Assembly (NCBI GenBank): GCA_035455745.1
Contig: DATIEP010000055.1
Location: 248,001-312,000, forward strand
Source of the DNA: JADGGM01 sp027307005
GTDB lineage: Bacteria; Gemmatimonadota; Gemmatimonadetes; Gemmatimonadales; Gemmatimonadaceae
Direction: 5' to 3'
DNA: 64,000 nt
Every line of letters starts with the position of its first letter. Within the stretch, counting starts at the first letter, position 1. The notes beneath the pieces are model-generated. The model ran no database searches and was not told the origin of the DNA. It saw nothing but the letters and a program-made list of their open reading frames with translations. Made by a program: the position numbers and the translations under genes. Shown here piece after piece: positions 34,305-42,773 of this stretch.

Positions 34305-36095
34305 CGCACGCTCGAGCGCGAGACCGACGCGCACCACCGTCCCCTCGTCGAACAACTTGCCGATGAGCGTGACCGCCTGCGGCACGCGCCGGGGCGGATT
34401 GAACTTCGGCAGCGGATGCGCCGGGTCGGGCGCCCAATCGCTCCGCGCTTCCGACACCTGGACGAAGCCGGCGCGCATCGTGAGCGACGGCTGGCCGGTG
34501 AAGTTGGTCGTCGTCAGCGTTTCATCGCGCAGCGATGGGACGAGGAACACGTCGACGCCCGACATGATCCGGTCCATCTCCTGCGCCAGCTTTCGACGCA
34601 AGCGGTCGGTTTGCACGAAGTCGACCGCCGAGAGAAACCGCGCGCTGCGGAAGAGATTCGGCCACGCGTCTGCCGTCTGCATCTTGAGCGAGTCGTCCTG
34701 GTGGCTCAGCGTCAGCTCCTCGAACGCCGCCGCGGCTTCGGCGAACAGCACCACGTTGAGCGAATCGACCGGCCAATTGGGGAACGTCACCGCGGTGGGC
34801 ACCATGCCTAACTTTGCCGCCGTATCCAGTGCGGCGCGGTCGACGTCGGTGGCCGGCGCCTCTTTCATCCACTCCGGCACGTAGCCGATGCGGAGTCCTT
34901 TCACGCCCGCGCCGGCGTCGAAGTCGAGATGGCTCGGCACGCTCGCCTCGTCGCCTGCATCGGGCCCCGTGATCGCGTGCAACACGAGCATCGTATCCTC
35001 GACGCTCCGCGCCATCGGACCGAGCTTGTCGAGCGACCAACACAGCGTCATCGCGCCCGTGCGCGGGACACGGCCATACGTTGGGCGAAGCCCGTTCACG
35101 CCGCAGCGCAAGCTCGGACTCACGATGCTGCCCTCGGTCTCGCTGCCGATCGAGAAACCGACGAGTCCCGCAGCCGTCGCCGCGCCGGGCCCGGCGCTCG
35201 AGCCTGACGCGCCTTCCTCGAGCAGCCACGGATTCATCGTCTGGCCGCCGAACCAGATGTCGTTGAGCGCGAGCGCGCCCATGCTCAACTTCGCCGCCAA
35301 CACCGCACCCGCCTGATACAACCGCGACACCACCGCCGAATCCGCTCGTGGGACGCGATTTCGGAACGGCTCCGCGCCGTACGTCGTGGCGATGCCGGCC
35401 GTATCGAGCAGATCCTTCACGCCAAACGGAATGCCGTGGAGCGGTCCGCGATAATGCCCCGCGGCGATTTCGGCGTCGGCCTGTTTGGCCTGCGAGAGCG
35501 CCAGGTCGCGCGTGAGCGTGATCACACAGCGGAGCTTCGGATCGTACTGCTGCAGGCGCGCGAGATAGATGTTCGTTAGGCGCTCGGATGTGAGCGCGCG
35601 CGACTGGATCCAGCGCGACAGCCTGGTGACCGGCGCAAACGCAATCTCGGCGTCGGTCGCCGGCAGCGCGCCCGGCGCATCGGTCGAGCGAACGAAGCGG
35701 TCGTGCGACGGCCCGCGATGCGCGCCTCCGAGCACCGGATTCCACACCATGGCGGGCGCGAGCGTGGATTCGAGCGGCAGCTTGCGCGGACCGGTGCGCC
35801 GCTCGTAATAGGGCGCCATCGCTTTCGGCCAGCTGTCGGCGGCTTGCTTGCGCTGCGCCTCGGTCATCGTCACCTGCGCGAGCTTTTCGGCTTCGGCAAA
35901 GGTCGCCGTCGTCACGGCAGGTCCGACCGCGGGCGCGCTGGCGAACGTCGGCGGGGCGCCGGGCGTGGATGGCGATGCGCCGGCCGTGTCGCCGTTCGCG
36001 TTAGGCGCCGGCATGGCGGCGCGCTCGCGGCACGCCACGGCGACGCCGAGCAGCCCGATTGGCGCGCGAATGAGGAATCGACGACGCGAATTCAC
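34269..36095 (-). CDS. Tat-exported amidase-signature hydrolase
   Basis: 608 residues from the GTG at 36095 (GGAG nine bases upstream). The N-terminus NSRRRFLIRAPIGLLGVAVAC combines a twin-arginine motif with a lipobox cysteine, so a Tat-exported lipoprotein is likely. The amidase signature follows: catalytic Lys in GIPFGVKDLLDTAG (about residue 226), cis-Ser and nucleophile Ser in GASGSSAGPG and SIGSETEGSIVSPS. An inserted N-terminal stretch of about 100 residues is low complexity. It hydrolyses an amide; the substrate is unknown. Its 3' end overlaps the convergent DUF2911 gene by 36 bases. Confidence 0.9.
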   Translation of the reverse strand: MNSRRRFLIRAPIGLLGVAVACRERAAMPAPNANGDTAGASPSTPGAPPTFASAPAVGPAVTTATFAEAEKLAQVTMTEAQRKQAADSWPKAMAPYYERRTGPRKLPLESTLAPAMVWNPVLGGAHRGPSHDRFVRSTDAPGALPATDAEIAFAPVTRLSRWIQSRALTSERLTNIYLARLQQYDPKLRCVITLTRDLALSQAKQADAEIAAGHYRGPLHGIPFGVKDLLDTAGIATTYGAEPFRNRVPRADSAVVSRLYQAGAVLAAKLSMGALALNDIWFGGQTMNPWLLEEGASGSSAGPGAATAAGLVGFSIGSETEGSIVSPSLRCGVNGLRPTYGRVPRTGAMTLCWSLDKLGPMARSVEDTMLVLHAITGPDAGDEASVPSHLDFDAGAGVKGLRIGYVPEWMKEAPATDVDRAALDTAAKLGMVPTAVTFPNWPVDSLNVVLFAEAAAAFEELTLSHQDDSLKMQTADAWPNLFRSARFLSAVDFVQTDRLRRKLAQEMDRIMSGVDVFLVPSLRDETLTTTNFTGQPSLTMRAGFVQVSEARSDWAPDPAHPLPKFNPPRRVPQAVTLIGKLFDEGTVVRVGLALERALGVQHETPPGF

Positions 36096-36355
36096 GTGCG
36101 GGATCTCCGATGGACGTTGGCCGGTCACCAATCGCGGCCGGGTGCGCCGGGTTCCAGACCGACCGGCCCCGGCGGGCGCGGGCGCGGGCGCAGCAACGAT
36201 GGCCGCGGGCCCCGGCCTCCGCAAGCACCGCAGCCGCCTAACGGAGGCCTCCCGGCCTCGCACGGGCGCTTCCCGGGCGACCCATTGCGTCACAAGGGGA
36301 GAGGCAGTAGGATAGGCATGAGCCTCGATCCTCCCTCTCCGATCACCGTGCGCCG

Positions 36356-36703
36356 ATGAACGACCTCGACATCAACCTCATGCGCGGTACGCTCGACCTG
36401 CTCATTCTCAAGGCCCTCACATGGGGACCGCGACACGGCTACGCCGTGGCCGAGTGGATCGGGCAAGTGACCGAAGCAACGCTGCTCGTGGGCGAAGGCA
36501 CGCTGTATCCCGCCCTGCACCGCCTCGAGCGCCAACGCCTGGTCGAAGCCGAGTGGGGCGTGTCGGAGAACAATCGAAGCGCCAAGTTCTATCGCTTGAG
36601 TCCGGCAGGACGACGCCGCCTGGCGATCGGAAGTTCGTCGTGGCACCGGTTCGTCGAGCTCGCGGGGCGGGCGCTCCGGGCAACGTCTCCGGCGCCGGCG
36701 TGA
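36356..36703 (+). CDS. PadR family regulator, without a linked permease
   Basis: 115 residues: LMRGTLDLLILKALTWGPRHG, EGTLYPALHRLERQRLV, and the wing VSENNRSAKFYRLSPAGRR. A normal PadR winged helix, similar to the one at 30568. Most such genes sit directly before an ADOP-type permease; here the next gene is a broken Uma2 fragment on the other strand, so the partner has been lost or lies elsewhere. A GCCTAACG motif follows the stop. Confidence 0.92.
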   Translation: MNDLDINLMRGTLDLLILKALTWGPRHGYAVAEWIGQVTEATLLVGEGTLYPALHRLERQRLVEAEWGVSENNRSAKFYRLSPAGRRRLAIGSSSWHRFVELAGRALRATSPAPA

Positions 36704-36758
36704 TGCCTAACGCAACGACGCCGTGCGTATACGGCTGCATCGGTACGCTCGATCAAGG

Positions 36759-37115
36759 CTAGCCTGAACGTGGTCCGCGAGGAGATCCTCGATCGCGCAG
36801 GAAAACCCGGGCAGCACACTCTATGGCGCCGGCGTGCTCCCGCGCGAGAAATGCCGCGTCAGGCGCGCGAACCGTGTCGGCATTCGATTCGATCCGGAAT
36901 CCGGTGTCCTGCGCGAACACAACGCCGAGCCGATTACGATAGACGAAATCGGTGAGGTAGTGGAGCAGACGCGAGGCGATTGCGCCATGACGCGTCCCCG
37001 GCGGTTCGTGCACGACGAGCCGCCCCCGCACGAGCTCCGTCACCTGGTCAGGATACGAGACGCGCGCGAGCTCGACTGCGGTCATGCGAATCGGCGAGCG
37101 ATCGAACTGCGCCAT
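36759..37115 (-). pseudogene. Uma2 (DUF820) family nuclease, internally deleted and frameshifted
   Basis: The first 95 codons read as the Uma2 start: MTAVELARVSYPDQVTELVRG, then HEPPGTRHGAIASRLLHYL and DTGFRIESNADTVRAPDAAF. Intact members are about 190 residues. Just after REHAGAIE the reading becomes nonsense and stops at 36759, while another frame directly continues with the family ending VLPGFSCAIEDLLADH (about 36770-36817). So some 60-70 codons with the PD-(D/E)XK-like active site are missing and the two ends are out of frame. It is probably inactive. Uma2 genes are often carried in large numbers and lost readily. Confidence 0.8.
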
Positions 37116-37177
37116 GGCCCACCATAGCCGAGCCCGCTTGTGGAGTCAAGGGCACTACGCGGCGACGGCTTGCCCGC

Positions 37178-38329
37178 CTAACGGAGAGCAGTCTCGCCAT
37201 CGGCCTCGGGCGCCGCGCCCCCGCGCCCCGGCCAGCGCCGGCCGCGCGGACCCACGTACTCCGACGTGGGACGAATGAGTCGATTCGCTGCGCGCTGCTC
37301 GATCGCGTGCGCGATCCATCCGCTGACACGGCTGATCGCGAACGTCGGCGTGAAGAGCCCGACGTCAAGCCCGAGCCCGTGCAGCACCAGCGCAGTGTAG
37401 AACTCGACGTTCGTCTGGAGCCGACGCCCTGGCTTGTACTCCTCGAGCAGCGCAACCGCGGTGCGCTCGACGTGGCGCGCCAGCGTGTACAGCTGCATGT
37501 CTCCCGCTCTCGTGAACAATCGCTCGGCCGCGGCAGCGAGGACGTCGGCGCGCGGGTCGCGCACTTTGTACACGCGGTGCCCGAAACCCATCAGGCGCTC
37601 GCCCGCCTCGATCTTTGCCCGGAGCACCGTTTCCGCGCGCGACGCATCGCCGATCTCGAACACCGTTTCGAGCGCCGGCCCGGGCGCGCCGCCATGCAGC
37701 GGACCCTTGAGCGCCCCCACAGCCCCCGCTACAGCCGACACGAGATCGGATCCGGTCGAAATGATGACGCGACAGGTGAACGTCGACGCGTTGAGGCCGT
37801 GGTCGACGACGGTGTTCAAGTACGTCTCGAGCGCCCGCACGCGCTCCGCGTCAGGCTCGACACCGTCGAGCATGTAGAGGTAGTTCGCGGCGTGGCCCAG
37901 GTCGGCGCGCGGCGCGATCGGCGCCTTCACCGCCGCGAGCCTTGCATACGCCGCAACGATCGTCGGCGCGAGCGCCAGGATCGCCTCGGCGTCGCACGAC
38001 ACGAGCGACACCGTACCGATCGCCATGCGCAGGGCATCCATGGGGTCGACGCGCTCGGCGGCACACGCGCGCAGGATCTCGAGCGTCGGTGACGGAAGCT
38101 CGCGCTGCGCGGCAACCCTGGCGACGAACGCATCGAGCTCGGCGCGGGTGGGCAGCGCGCCGTGCCAGAGCAGCCAGGTGGTTTCTTCGAAGGTCGCGTT
38201 GGCGGCGAGCTCGCCAATGGGGAAGCCCGCGATGATCAACTCGCCCGCCTCACCGTCGACGTGGCTGAGGCGCGTCGTGGCCGCAACCACACCCTCGAGG
38301 CCCGGAGGAATCAGTGTATTGGACGTCAT
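37178..38329 (-). CDS. Citrate synthase (citrate/2-methylcitrate synthase family)
   Basis: 383 residues, standard length. Active-site regions are GALKGPLHGGAPG (His), MGFGHRVYKVRDPR (His) and TNVEFYTALVLHGLG. The last is where most citrate synthases have Asp (NVDFY); here it reads Glu. It condenses acetyl-CoA or propionyl-CoA with oxaloacetate; which one cannot be decided from sequence. It is divergent from the HTH-citrate synthase fusion, with 55 bases of palindromic DNA between the start codons. A TTGACT -35-like box inside one palindrome faces this gene. Confidence 0.92.
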   Translation of the reverse strand: MTSNTLIPPGLEGVVAATTRLSHVDGEAGELIIAGFPIGELAANATFEETTWLLWHGALPTRAELDAFVARVAAQRELPSPTLEILRACAAERVDPMDALRMAIGTVSLVSCDAEAILALAPTIVAAYARLAAVKAPIAPRADLGHAANYLYMLDGVEPDAERVRALETYLNTVVDHGLNASTFTCRVIISTGSDLVSAVAGAVGALKGPLHGGAPGPALETVFEIGDASRAETVLRAKIEAGERLMGFGHRVYKVRDPRADVLAAAAERLFTRAGDMQLYTLARHVERTAVALLEEYKPGRRLQTNVEFYTALVLHGLGLDVGLFTPTFAISRVSGWIAHAIEQRAANRLIRPTSEYVGPRGRRWPGRGGAAPEADGETALR

Positions 38330-38355
38330 GGCGCAAACCTAGAAAAGCGTGCATG

Positions 38356-38383
38356 ATTGAGTCAATGTTGATTGCTCAATCAA
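38356..38383. promoter_or_regulatory. Paired palindromes between two citrate synthase genes
   Basis: ATTGAGTCAAT (38356-38366, 5-1-5) and TTGATTGCTCAATCAA (38368-38383, perfect 7-2-7) lie side by side in the 55-base divergent intergenic region. They are AT-rich in a GC-rich genome. On the minus strand the first contains TTGACT, a good -35, with TAGGTT 18 bases further as a weak -10 for the citrate synthase gene. The second ends one base before the ATG of the HTH fusion. They look like operators; the fusion protein itself is the natural candidate to bind them. Confidence 0.65.
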
Positions 38384-38384
38384 T

Positions 38385-39593
38385 ATGACAGACACGACGC
38401 TCTCCGCCGCCGAGGCTGCGCGCGCCCTCGGCGTCACGCGTCCCACGCTGTACGCGTATGTGAGCCGCGGGCTGATCCGCTCCCAGCCCGGCCCGCGTCC
38501 GAGCCGCGCCCGGCGGTACGCGCGGGAAGATGTCGAGCGTCTCCGCCGCCGGTCGGAGGAGCGCCGGGATCCGGACACGGTCGCGGCGAACGCGCTGCAG
38601 TGGGGTGTGCCGGTGCTCGAGTCGTCGATCACATTGATCTCCGGCGATGGGCTGTTCTATCGCGGCCGCGATGTGCTCGGGCTCGCGCGCGAGGCATCGG
38701 TCGAGGAGGTGGCGTCGCTCCTCTGGACTGGCAGGACGGACGGCGCGCGTCCGGCGTTGGCCGAGCGGCGGCAATCGTTAGGCACGCAGTGGGCTCGTCT
38801 CCCGTTCCTGTCGCGCGCGCAGGCCGCGCTTGCACGTTCCGCTGCTGGCGACGCGCGGGCCGTCGATCGCCGGCCGCAGAACGTCGTGCGCATCGGCTGG
38901 CGCATCCTGGATCTGCTCGTGCGTGTGGCGGCGCCGCGCGCGCTCGGCGGCACGATCGACGGCGCACTCGCGCATGGGTGGCGGGTGTCGGGCGCGGGGC
39001 AGGATGTCATTCGCGCCGCCCTCATCCTCATTGCCGACCACGAGCTCAACGTCTCTGCGTTCACCGCGCGGTGTATTGCGTCGGCGGGATCGTCTCCCTA
39101 CGCGGTCGTCGGTGGCGGGCTCGCCGCGATCGAGGGCGTGAAGCACGGCGGCAGCACGGCTCGCGTCGAGTCGCAGCTGGCCGCCCTTCGCCGCACGCGC
39201 TCGCTTCGGGCGGCGCTCGCCGAGCGGCTGCGACAGGGCTCGCGCATCGAGGGGTTCGGGCATCCGCTGTACCCGAGCGGCGATCCGCGCGCGGCGATGC
39301 TGCTCGCGCTCCTCGGCGACCATTTCGCGCGATCGGCCGAGCTGCGCGTCGTTCGCGACTACGCGCGTGCCGGCGCGGCGCTCGCCGGCGACGCGCCTAA
39401 CGTAGATTTCGCCCTCGCGTCGGTTGCCCGGGTGCTCGGGCTGCCGGCGTCGTCGGGCCTGACGCTGTTCGCGATCGGCCGCACCATGGGATGGCTGGGC
39501 CACGCGATCGAGCAGTATGCGTTGGACCAAATCATCCGGCCGCGCGCGCGCTACGTGGGTGAAGCGCCCGGCCGCGACCCGCCGCTGTCCTAA
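38385..39593 (+). CDS. Citrate synthase fused to an N-terminal MerR-like HTH
   Basis: 402 residues. Residues 1-55 are a MerR/excisionase-type DNA-binding domain (LSAAEAARALGVTRPTLYAY, SRARRYAREDVERLRRR). The rest is a citrate synthase fold retaining the active-site set: His in VKHGGST, His in EGFGHPLYPSGDPR and Asp in APNVDFALA. It may therefore be an enzyme, a metabolite-sensing regulator, or both. No ribosome site can exist before this ATG because the palindrome abuts it, so a leaderless transcript is possible. Stop TAA overlaps the convergent DinB gene within CCTAACG. Confidence 0.9.
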   Translation: MTDTTLSAAEAARALGVTRPTLYAYVSRGLIRSQPGPRPSRARRYAREDVERLRRRSEERRDPDTVAANALQWGVPVLESSITLISGDGLFYRGRDVLGLAREASVEEVASLLWTGRTDGARPALAERRQSLGTQWARLPFLSRAQAALARSAAGDARAVDRRPQNVVRIGWRILDLLVRVAAPRALGGTIDGALAHGWRVSGAGQDVIRAALILIADHELNVSAFTARCIASAGSSPYAVVGGGLAAIEGVKHGGSTARVESQLAALRRTRSLRAALAERLRQGSRIEGFGHPLYPSGDPRAAMLLALLGDHFARSAELRVVRDYARAGAALAGDAPNVDFALASVARVLGLPASSGLTLFAIGRTMGWLGHAIEQYALDQIIRPRARYVGEAPGRDPPLS

Positions 39594-40093
39594 CGGAGCG
39601 CGGCCGCTCGGCGCTCCTCCACCTGGCGGAGGTGGTGCTCGAGGTGGGCAACGTAGTCGCTCATGAAATACGCGAGCGTGGCCGGCCGATCTGCCGACAC
39701 CGTCTGCCATGCGATCTGATCGAGATTGTGGCGGCCATGCTCGCGGTGGGCGACGTCGTACGGCACCAGCGCCATGACGCGGGCCACATGGCGGTTGTAC
39801 GTGTGCCAGAGCGTCACGAGCTCGTCCCATGGCACCGACTGGTAGTGTTGGGCCGCTACCCAGTCATCCTGCTGATAGCCCTCGAACACCAGGTCGTTCT
39901 GCCATCGAGCGCGCACGAATCGCTGGTGATTGTGGGACGCCGAGTCGATCAGGTGTCCGATGATTTCCTTGATCGACCACTTTCCAGGCGCCGGCCGATG
40001 GGACGCAACGTTCTCGGGGATCGCACGGAGCTCGGGTGCCGCGCGGTCGACCGTGTCGCGGAGATGTGTCGCGTAGTCCGGTTCGGCGCTCAT
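39590..40093 (-). CDS. DinB-family metal-dependent protein
   Basis: 167 residues from the ATG at 40093. A four-helix bundle of DinB/YfiT type: HRPAPGKWSIKEIIGHLIDS with a His, SASHNHQRFVRARW, and the metal-site pair in YVAHLEHHLRQV. The fold is shared with thiol S-transferases (bacillithiol or mycothiol dependent); the actual substrate is unknown. Its stop TAG and the stop TAA of the convergent fusion gene are two readings of the same CTAA. Confidence 0.88.
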   Translation of the reverse strand: MSAEPDYATHLRDTVDRAAPELRAIPENVASHRPAPGKWSIKEIIGHLIDSASHNHQRFVRARWQNDLVFEGYQQDDWVAAQHYQSVPWDELVTLWHTYNRHVARVMALVPYDVAHREHGRHNLDQIAWQTVSADRPATLAYFMSDYVAHLEHHLRQVEERRAAALR

Positions 40094-40199
40094 GGTGTCG
40101 GTGCACGGAATGGAACGCGCCGCGGGAAACGGCGCATGCCGTTCATGCTCGCGCGCCGGTGGACGGATGTCAAACGCGACACTGGGACCGAGATGGAAA

Positions 40200-40229
40200 A
40201 ACGCCCCGCCGGAAACCCGGCGGGGCGTT
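40200..40229 (-). terminator. Strong intrinsic terminator after pilC, bidirectional
   Basis: AACGCCCCGCCGG (40200-40212) pairs perfectly with CCGGCGGGGCGTT (40217-40229), 13 bp around a 4-base loop. A-rich sequence lies left and T-rich right, so on the minus strand it ends in a T-run. It lies 22 bases beyond the pilC stop, and can also end transcription from the plus side. It is the clearest terminator in the window. Confidence 0.9.
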
Positions 40230-40251
40230 TTCGCATTCTCGTCCGTGCGGC

Positions 40252-41442
40252 TTACTGCACGGCGTTGATCATGTCGAAGATCGGCAAGTACATGGCGACC
40301 ACCATGCCGCCGACGACGACGCCGAGGAACACGATCATGATCGGCTCCATCAGGCTGAGCAATCCGCTCACGGCCGTGTCGACTTCGGTGTCGTAGAAGT
40401 CGGCGATTTTGGTGAGCATCTCGTCGAGTCCGCCGGTCTGCTCGCCGACGGCGATCATGGAGATCACCATGGGCGGGAAGACGTTGCTCTTCTGCAACGG
40501 CGCGCTGATGGTGTCGCCGCCGGCGATGGACGAGCGCGACTCCATGATGGCGTTGTGAATGACCTGGTTGCCCGCCGTCTTGGCCGTGATCTCGAGGCCG
40601 TCGAGGATGCTGACACCGGAGCTGATGAGCGTGCCTAACGTGCGGGTGAAGCGCGACACGGCGCTCTTGCGGAGCAGCCCGCCCAACACCGGCACGCGGA
40701 GCATGAAGCTGTCGACCCGGAGCTTCCCGGTGGGTGTGCGATAGAACTGGCGGAGCATGAAGATGCCGCCCCAGATGGCCCCGCCCAGCAACCACCAGTA
40801 GTGCTTGAGGAACGACGACAGCCCGATGACGACGCGCGTCGGCAGCGGAAGCGACAGATTCACGCTGGCGAACATGGTCTGGAACACCGGAATGACGAAG
40901 ATGAGCAGCACGACGATGGCAACGACGGCCACACTCATGATCACGCCCGGATAGATCATGGCGCTCTTCACCTTGCCGACAAGGGCGTCGTTCTTCTCAA
41001 GGAAGGTGGCGAGGCGGAGCAGAATGGTGTCGAGAATACCGCCGGCTTCACCGGCGGCGACCATGTTCACGTACAGATCGGTGAACGCCTTGGGGTGCCG
41101 CCGAAGCGCGTCGGCCACGGTGTGGCCGGACTCCACGTCGTACACCACCTGGCGCGTCACGTCCTGCAGCGCCTTGTTCTCGCTCTGCCGCGACAGGATG
41201 TCGAGCGCCTGGACTAACGGAAGGCCCGCGTTGATCATCGTCGCGAACTGTCGCGTGAAGATGACGATGTCGCGCGTCTTGATGCGGCCCTGCCGCTTCT
41301 TGGCCTTTTCTTCGTCGATCTTGACGACGATCAGTTTCTGGCGGCGCAGCTGCGCGACGACTTCGTCGCGCGACGCGGCATCCATGGTAGCGGTCTTGAG
41401 CTCACCGCCGAGCGTGCGCGCAGTGTAGGCGAAAGTAGGCAT
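40252..41442 (-). CDS. pilC: Type IV pilus inner-membrane platform protein PilC
   Basis: 396 residues. Two GspF domains (about 65-190 and 270-390) with the characteristic FTRQFATMINAGLPLVQAL and FTRTLGTLISSGVSILDGL repeats. Three membrane helices: about 165-190, 215-235 and near the C-terminus (PIMIVFLGVVVGGMVVAMY). It is the platform that couples the PilB and PilT motors to pilus assembly. The third gene of pilB-pilT-pilC, 22 bases after pilT, it ends before a strong terminator. Confidence 0.95.
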   Translation of the reverse strand: MPTFAYTARTLGGELKTATMDAASRDEVVAQLRRQKLIVVKIDEEKAKKRQGRIKTRDIVIFTRQFATMINAGLPLVQALDILSRQSENKALQDVTRQVVYDVESGHTVADALRRHPKAFTDLYVNMVAAGEAGGILDTILLRLATFLEKNDALVGKVKSAMIYPGVIMSVAVVAIVVLLIFVIPVFQTMFASVNLSLPLPTRVVIGLSSFLKHYWWLLGGAIWGGIFMLRQFYRTPTGKLRVDSFMLRVPVLGGLLRKSAVSRFTRTLGTLISSGVSILDGLEITAKTAGNQVIHNAIMESRSSIAGGDTISAPLQKSNVFPPMVISMIAVGEQTGGLDEMLTKIADFYDTEVDTAVSGLLSLMEPIMIVFLGVVVGGMVVAMYLPIFDMINAVQ

Positions 41443-41464
41443 GGATCAATCTCTGGCTGGTGGA

Positions 41465-42634
41465 CTAACGCTTCCCCGCGATGGACGCAACCTTGGACGG
41501 CTTGTTGCCGCTCTTCATCAGGTCCGCGGCGTCGGCGGTGAGTGGCGCTTCGCCGATCATGCGCATGAATTCATTGGGGTCCGACGAGACACGCAGGCAC
41601 TCGTCCATTTCGACTTCGCGCGCGACATACAACTGGTAGAGCGCGTCGTTGAGCGTCTGCATGCCGTACTTTTTTCCGCCCTGCATCAGCGAATAGATCT
41701 GGTGCACCTTGGCATCACGGATGAGCGCGCGGATGGCCGGGGTGACGACGAGGATCTCCGCGGCCATGGCGCGTCCGCGTCCCTTTGCGCGTGGCAGCAG
41801 GGTCTGCGTGATGATGCCTTCGAGCGTGAAGGCCAGCTGGGCGCGCACCTGTTCTTGCTGGTGTGACGGGAACACGTCGATCACGCGATTGATCGCCTCG
41901 GCCGCCGAGTTGGTGTGAAGGGTGGCGAGGCAGAGGTGGCCGGTTTCGGCGATGGTGAGCGCGGCCTGGATGGTTTCGAGGTCGCGCATTTCGCCGACGA
42001 GAATCGTGTCGGGGTCTTCGCGCAGCGCGTACTTGAGGGCGGTAGCGAAGCTCTTGGTGTCTGTGCCGACTTCGCGCTGGTTGACGATGCAGGTCTGGTG
42101 GCGGTGGATGAACTCGATCGGATCTTCCACCGTGATGATGTGTCCTTTGCGTTCGCGGTTGATCTTGTCGATCATCGCCGCGAGGGTGGTGCTCTTGCCG
42201 GAACCCGTTGGTCCGGTGACGAGAACTAGGCCGCGCGGCTTCTCCGCCATGCGGGCGACGGCCGCGGGAAGACCGAGCTCCTCGAACGTGCGGACGTTGA
42301 ACGGGATCTGTCGGATGACGAGCGAAACGCAGCCGCGCTGTTTGAAGCAGTTGCCGCGGAAGCGCGCGAGGTTCTGGATGCCGAAGGAGAAGTCGAGCTC
42401 ATCCTCGGTTTCGAACCGCTTTTTCTGATTTTCGGTAAGAATCGAGTAGGCCAACTGCATGGTGTCTTTTGGCGAGAGCACCGTCTCGACGTTGGCATTC
42501 TGTATGTCGCCGTCGATGCGCAGCTTCGGTTTGTCGCCCGCTGTGATGTGCAGGTCGGAGGCATCGCGCTCGATCATCTCTTCGAGGAGCGAGCGCAGGT
42601 TGACCGGCGAGGGGGCTGGCGCGGGAGACGTCAT
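41465..42634 (-). CDS. pilT: Type IV pilus retraction ATPase PilT
   Basis: 389 residues. N-terminal PAS-like domain (EEMIERDASDLHITAGDKP), Walker A GPTGSGKST at about 140-148, the Asp box with EDPIEFIH, Walker B ILVGEMRDLETI, and the His box TGHLCLATLHTNSA. These residues identify PilT rather than PilB. The motor depolymerises pili, powering twitching and DNA uptake. Located between pilB and pilC. Confidence 0.97.
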   Translation of the reverse strand: MTSPAPAPSPVNLRSLLEEMIERDASDLHITAGDKPKLRIDGDIQNANVETVLSPKDTMQLAYSILTENQKKRFETEDELDFSFGIQNLARFRGNCFKQRGCVSLVIRQIPFNVRTFEELGLPAAVARMAEKPRGLVLVTGPTGSGKSTTLAAMIDKINRERKGHIITVEDPIEFIHRHQTCIVNQREVGTDTKSFATALKYALREDPDTILVGEMRDLETIQAALTIAETGHLCLATLHTNSAAEAINRVIDVFPSHQQEQVRAQLAFTLEGIITQTLLPRAKGRGRAMAAEILVVTPAIRALIRDAKVHQIYSLMQGGKKYGMQTLNDALYQLYVAREVEMDECLRVSSDPNEFMRMIGEAPLTADAADLMKSGNKPSKVASIAGKR

Positions 42635-42773
42635 GGCCTGTATCGAGTGAGAAGTCAGGTGTGCGTTACACGATAGACTTGCAAGCCGCGACCGTGGTAA
42701 AACACTGCCGCGGCCGTGGGGAACCGGTGTGATCGCCTCACGTGCCTGGAGTTCCGGAGCGTGTGATCCGGCG

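Noticed and set aside
42635..42773. Possible gene between pilT and pilB
   Set aside because: Only 139 bases, with frames giving no coding character; a short GC-rich inverted stretch is likely just operon spacing.
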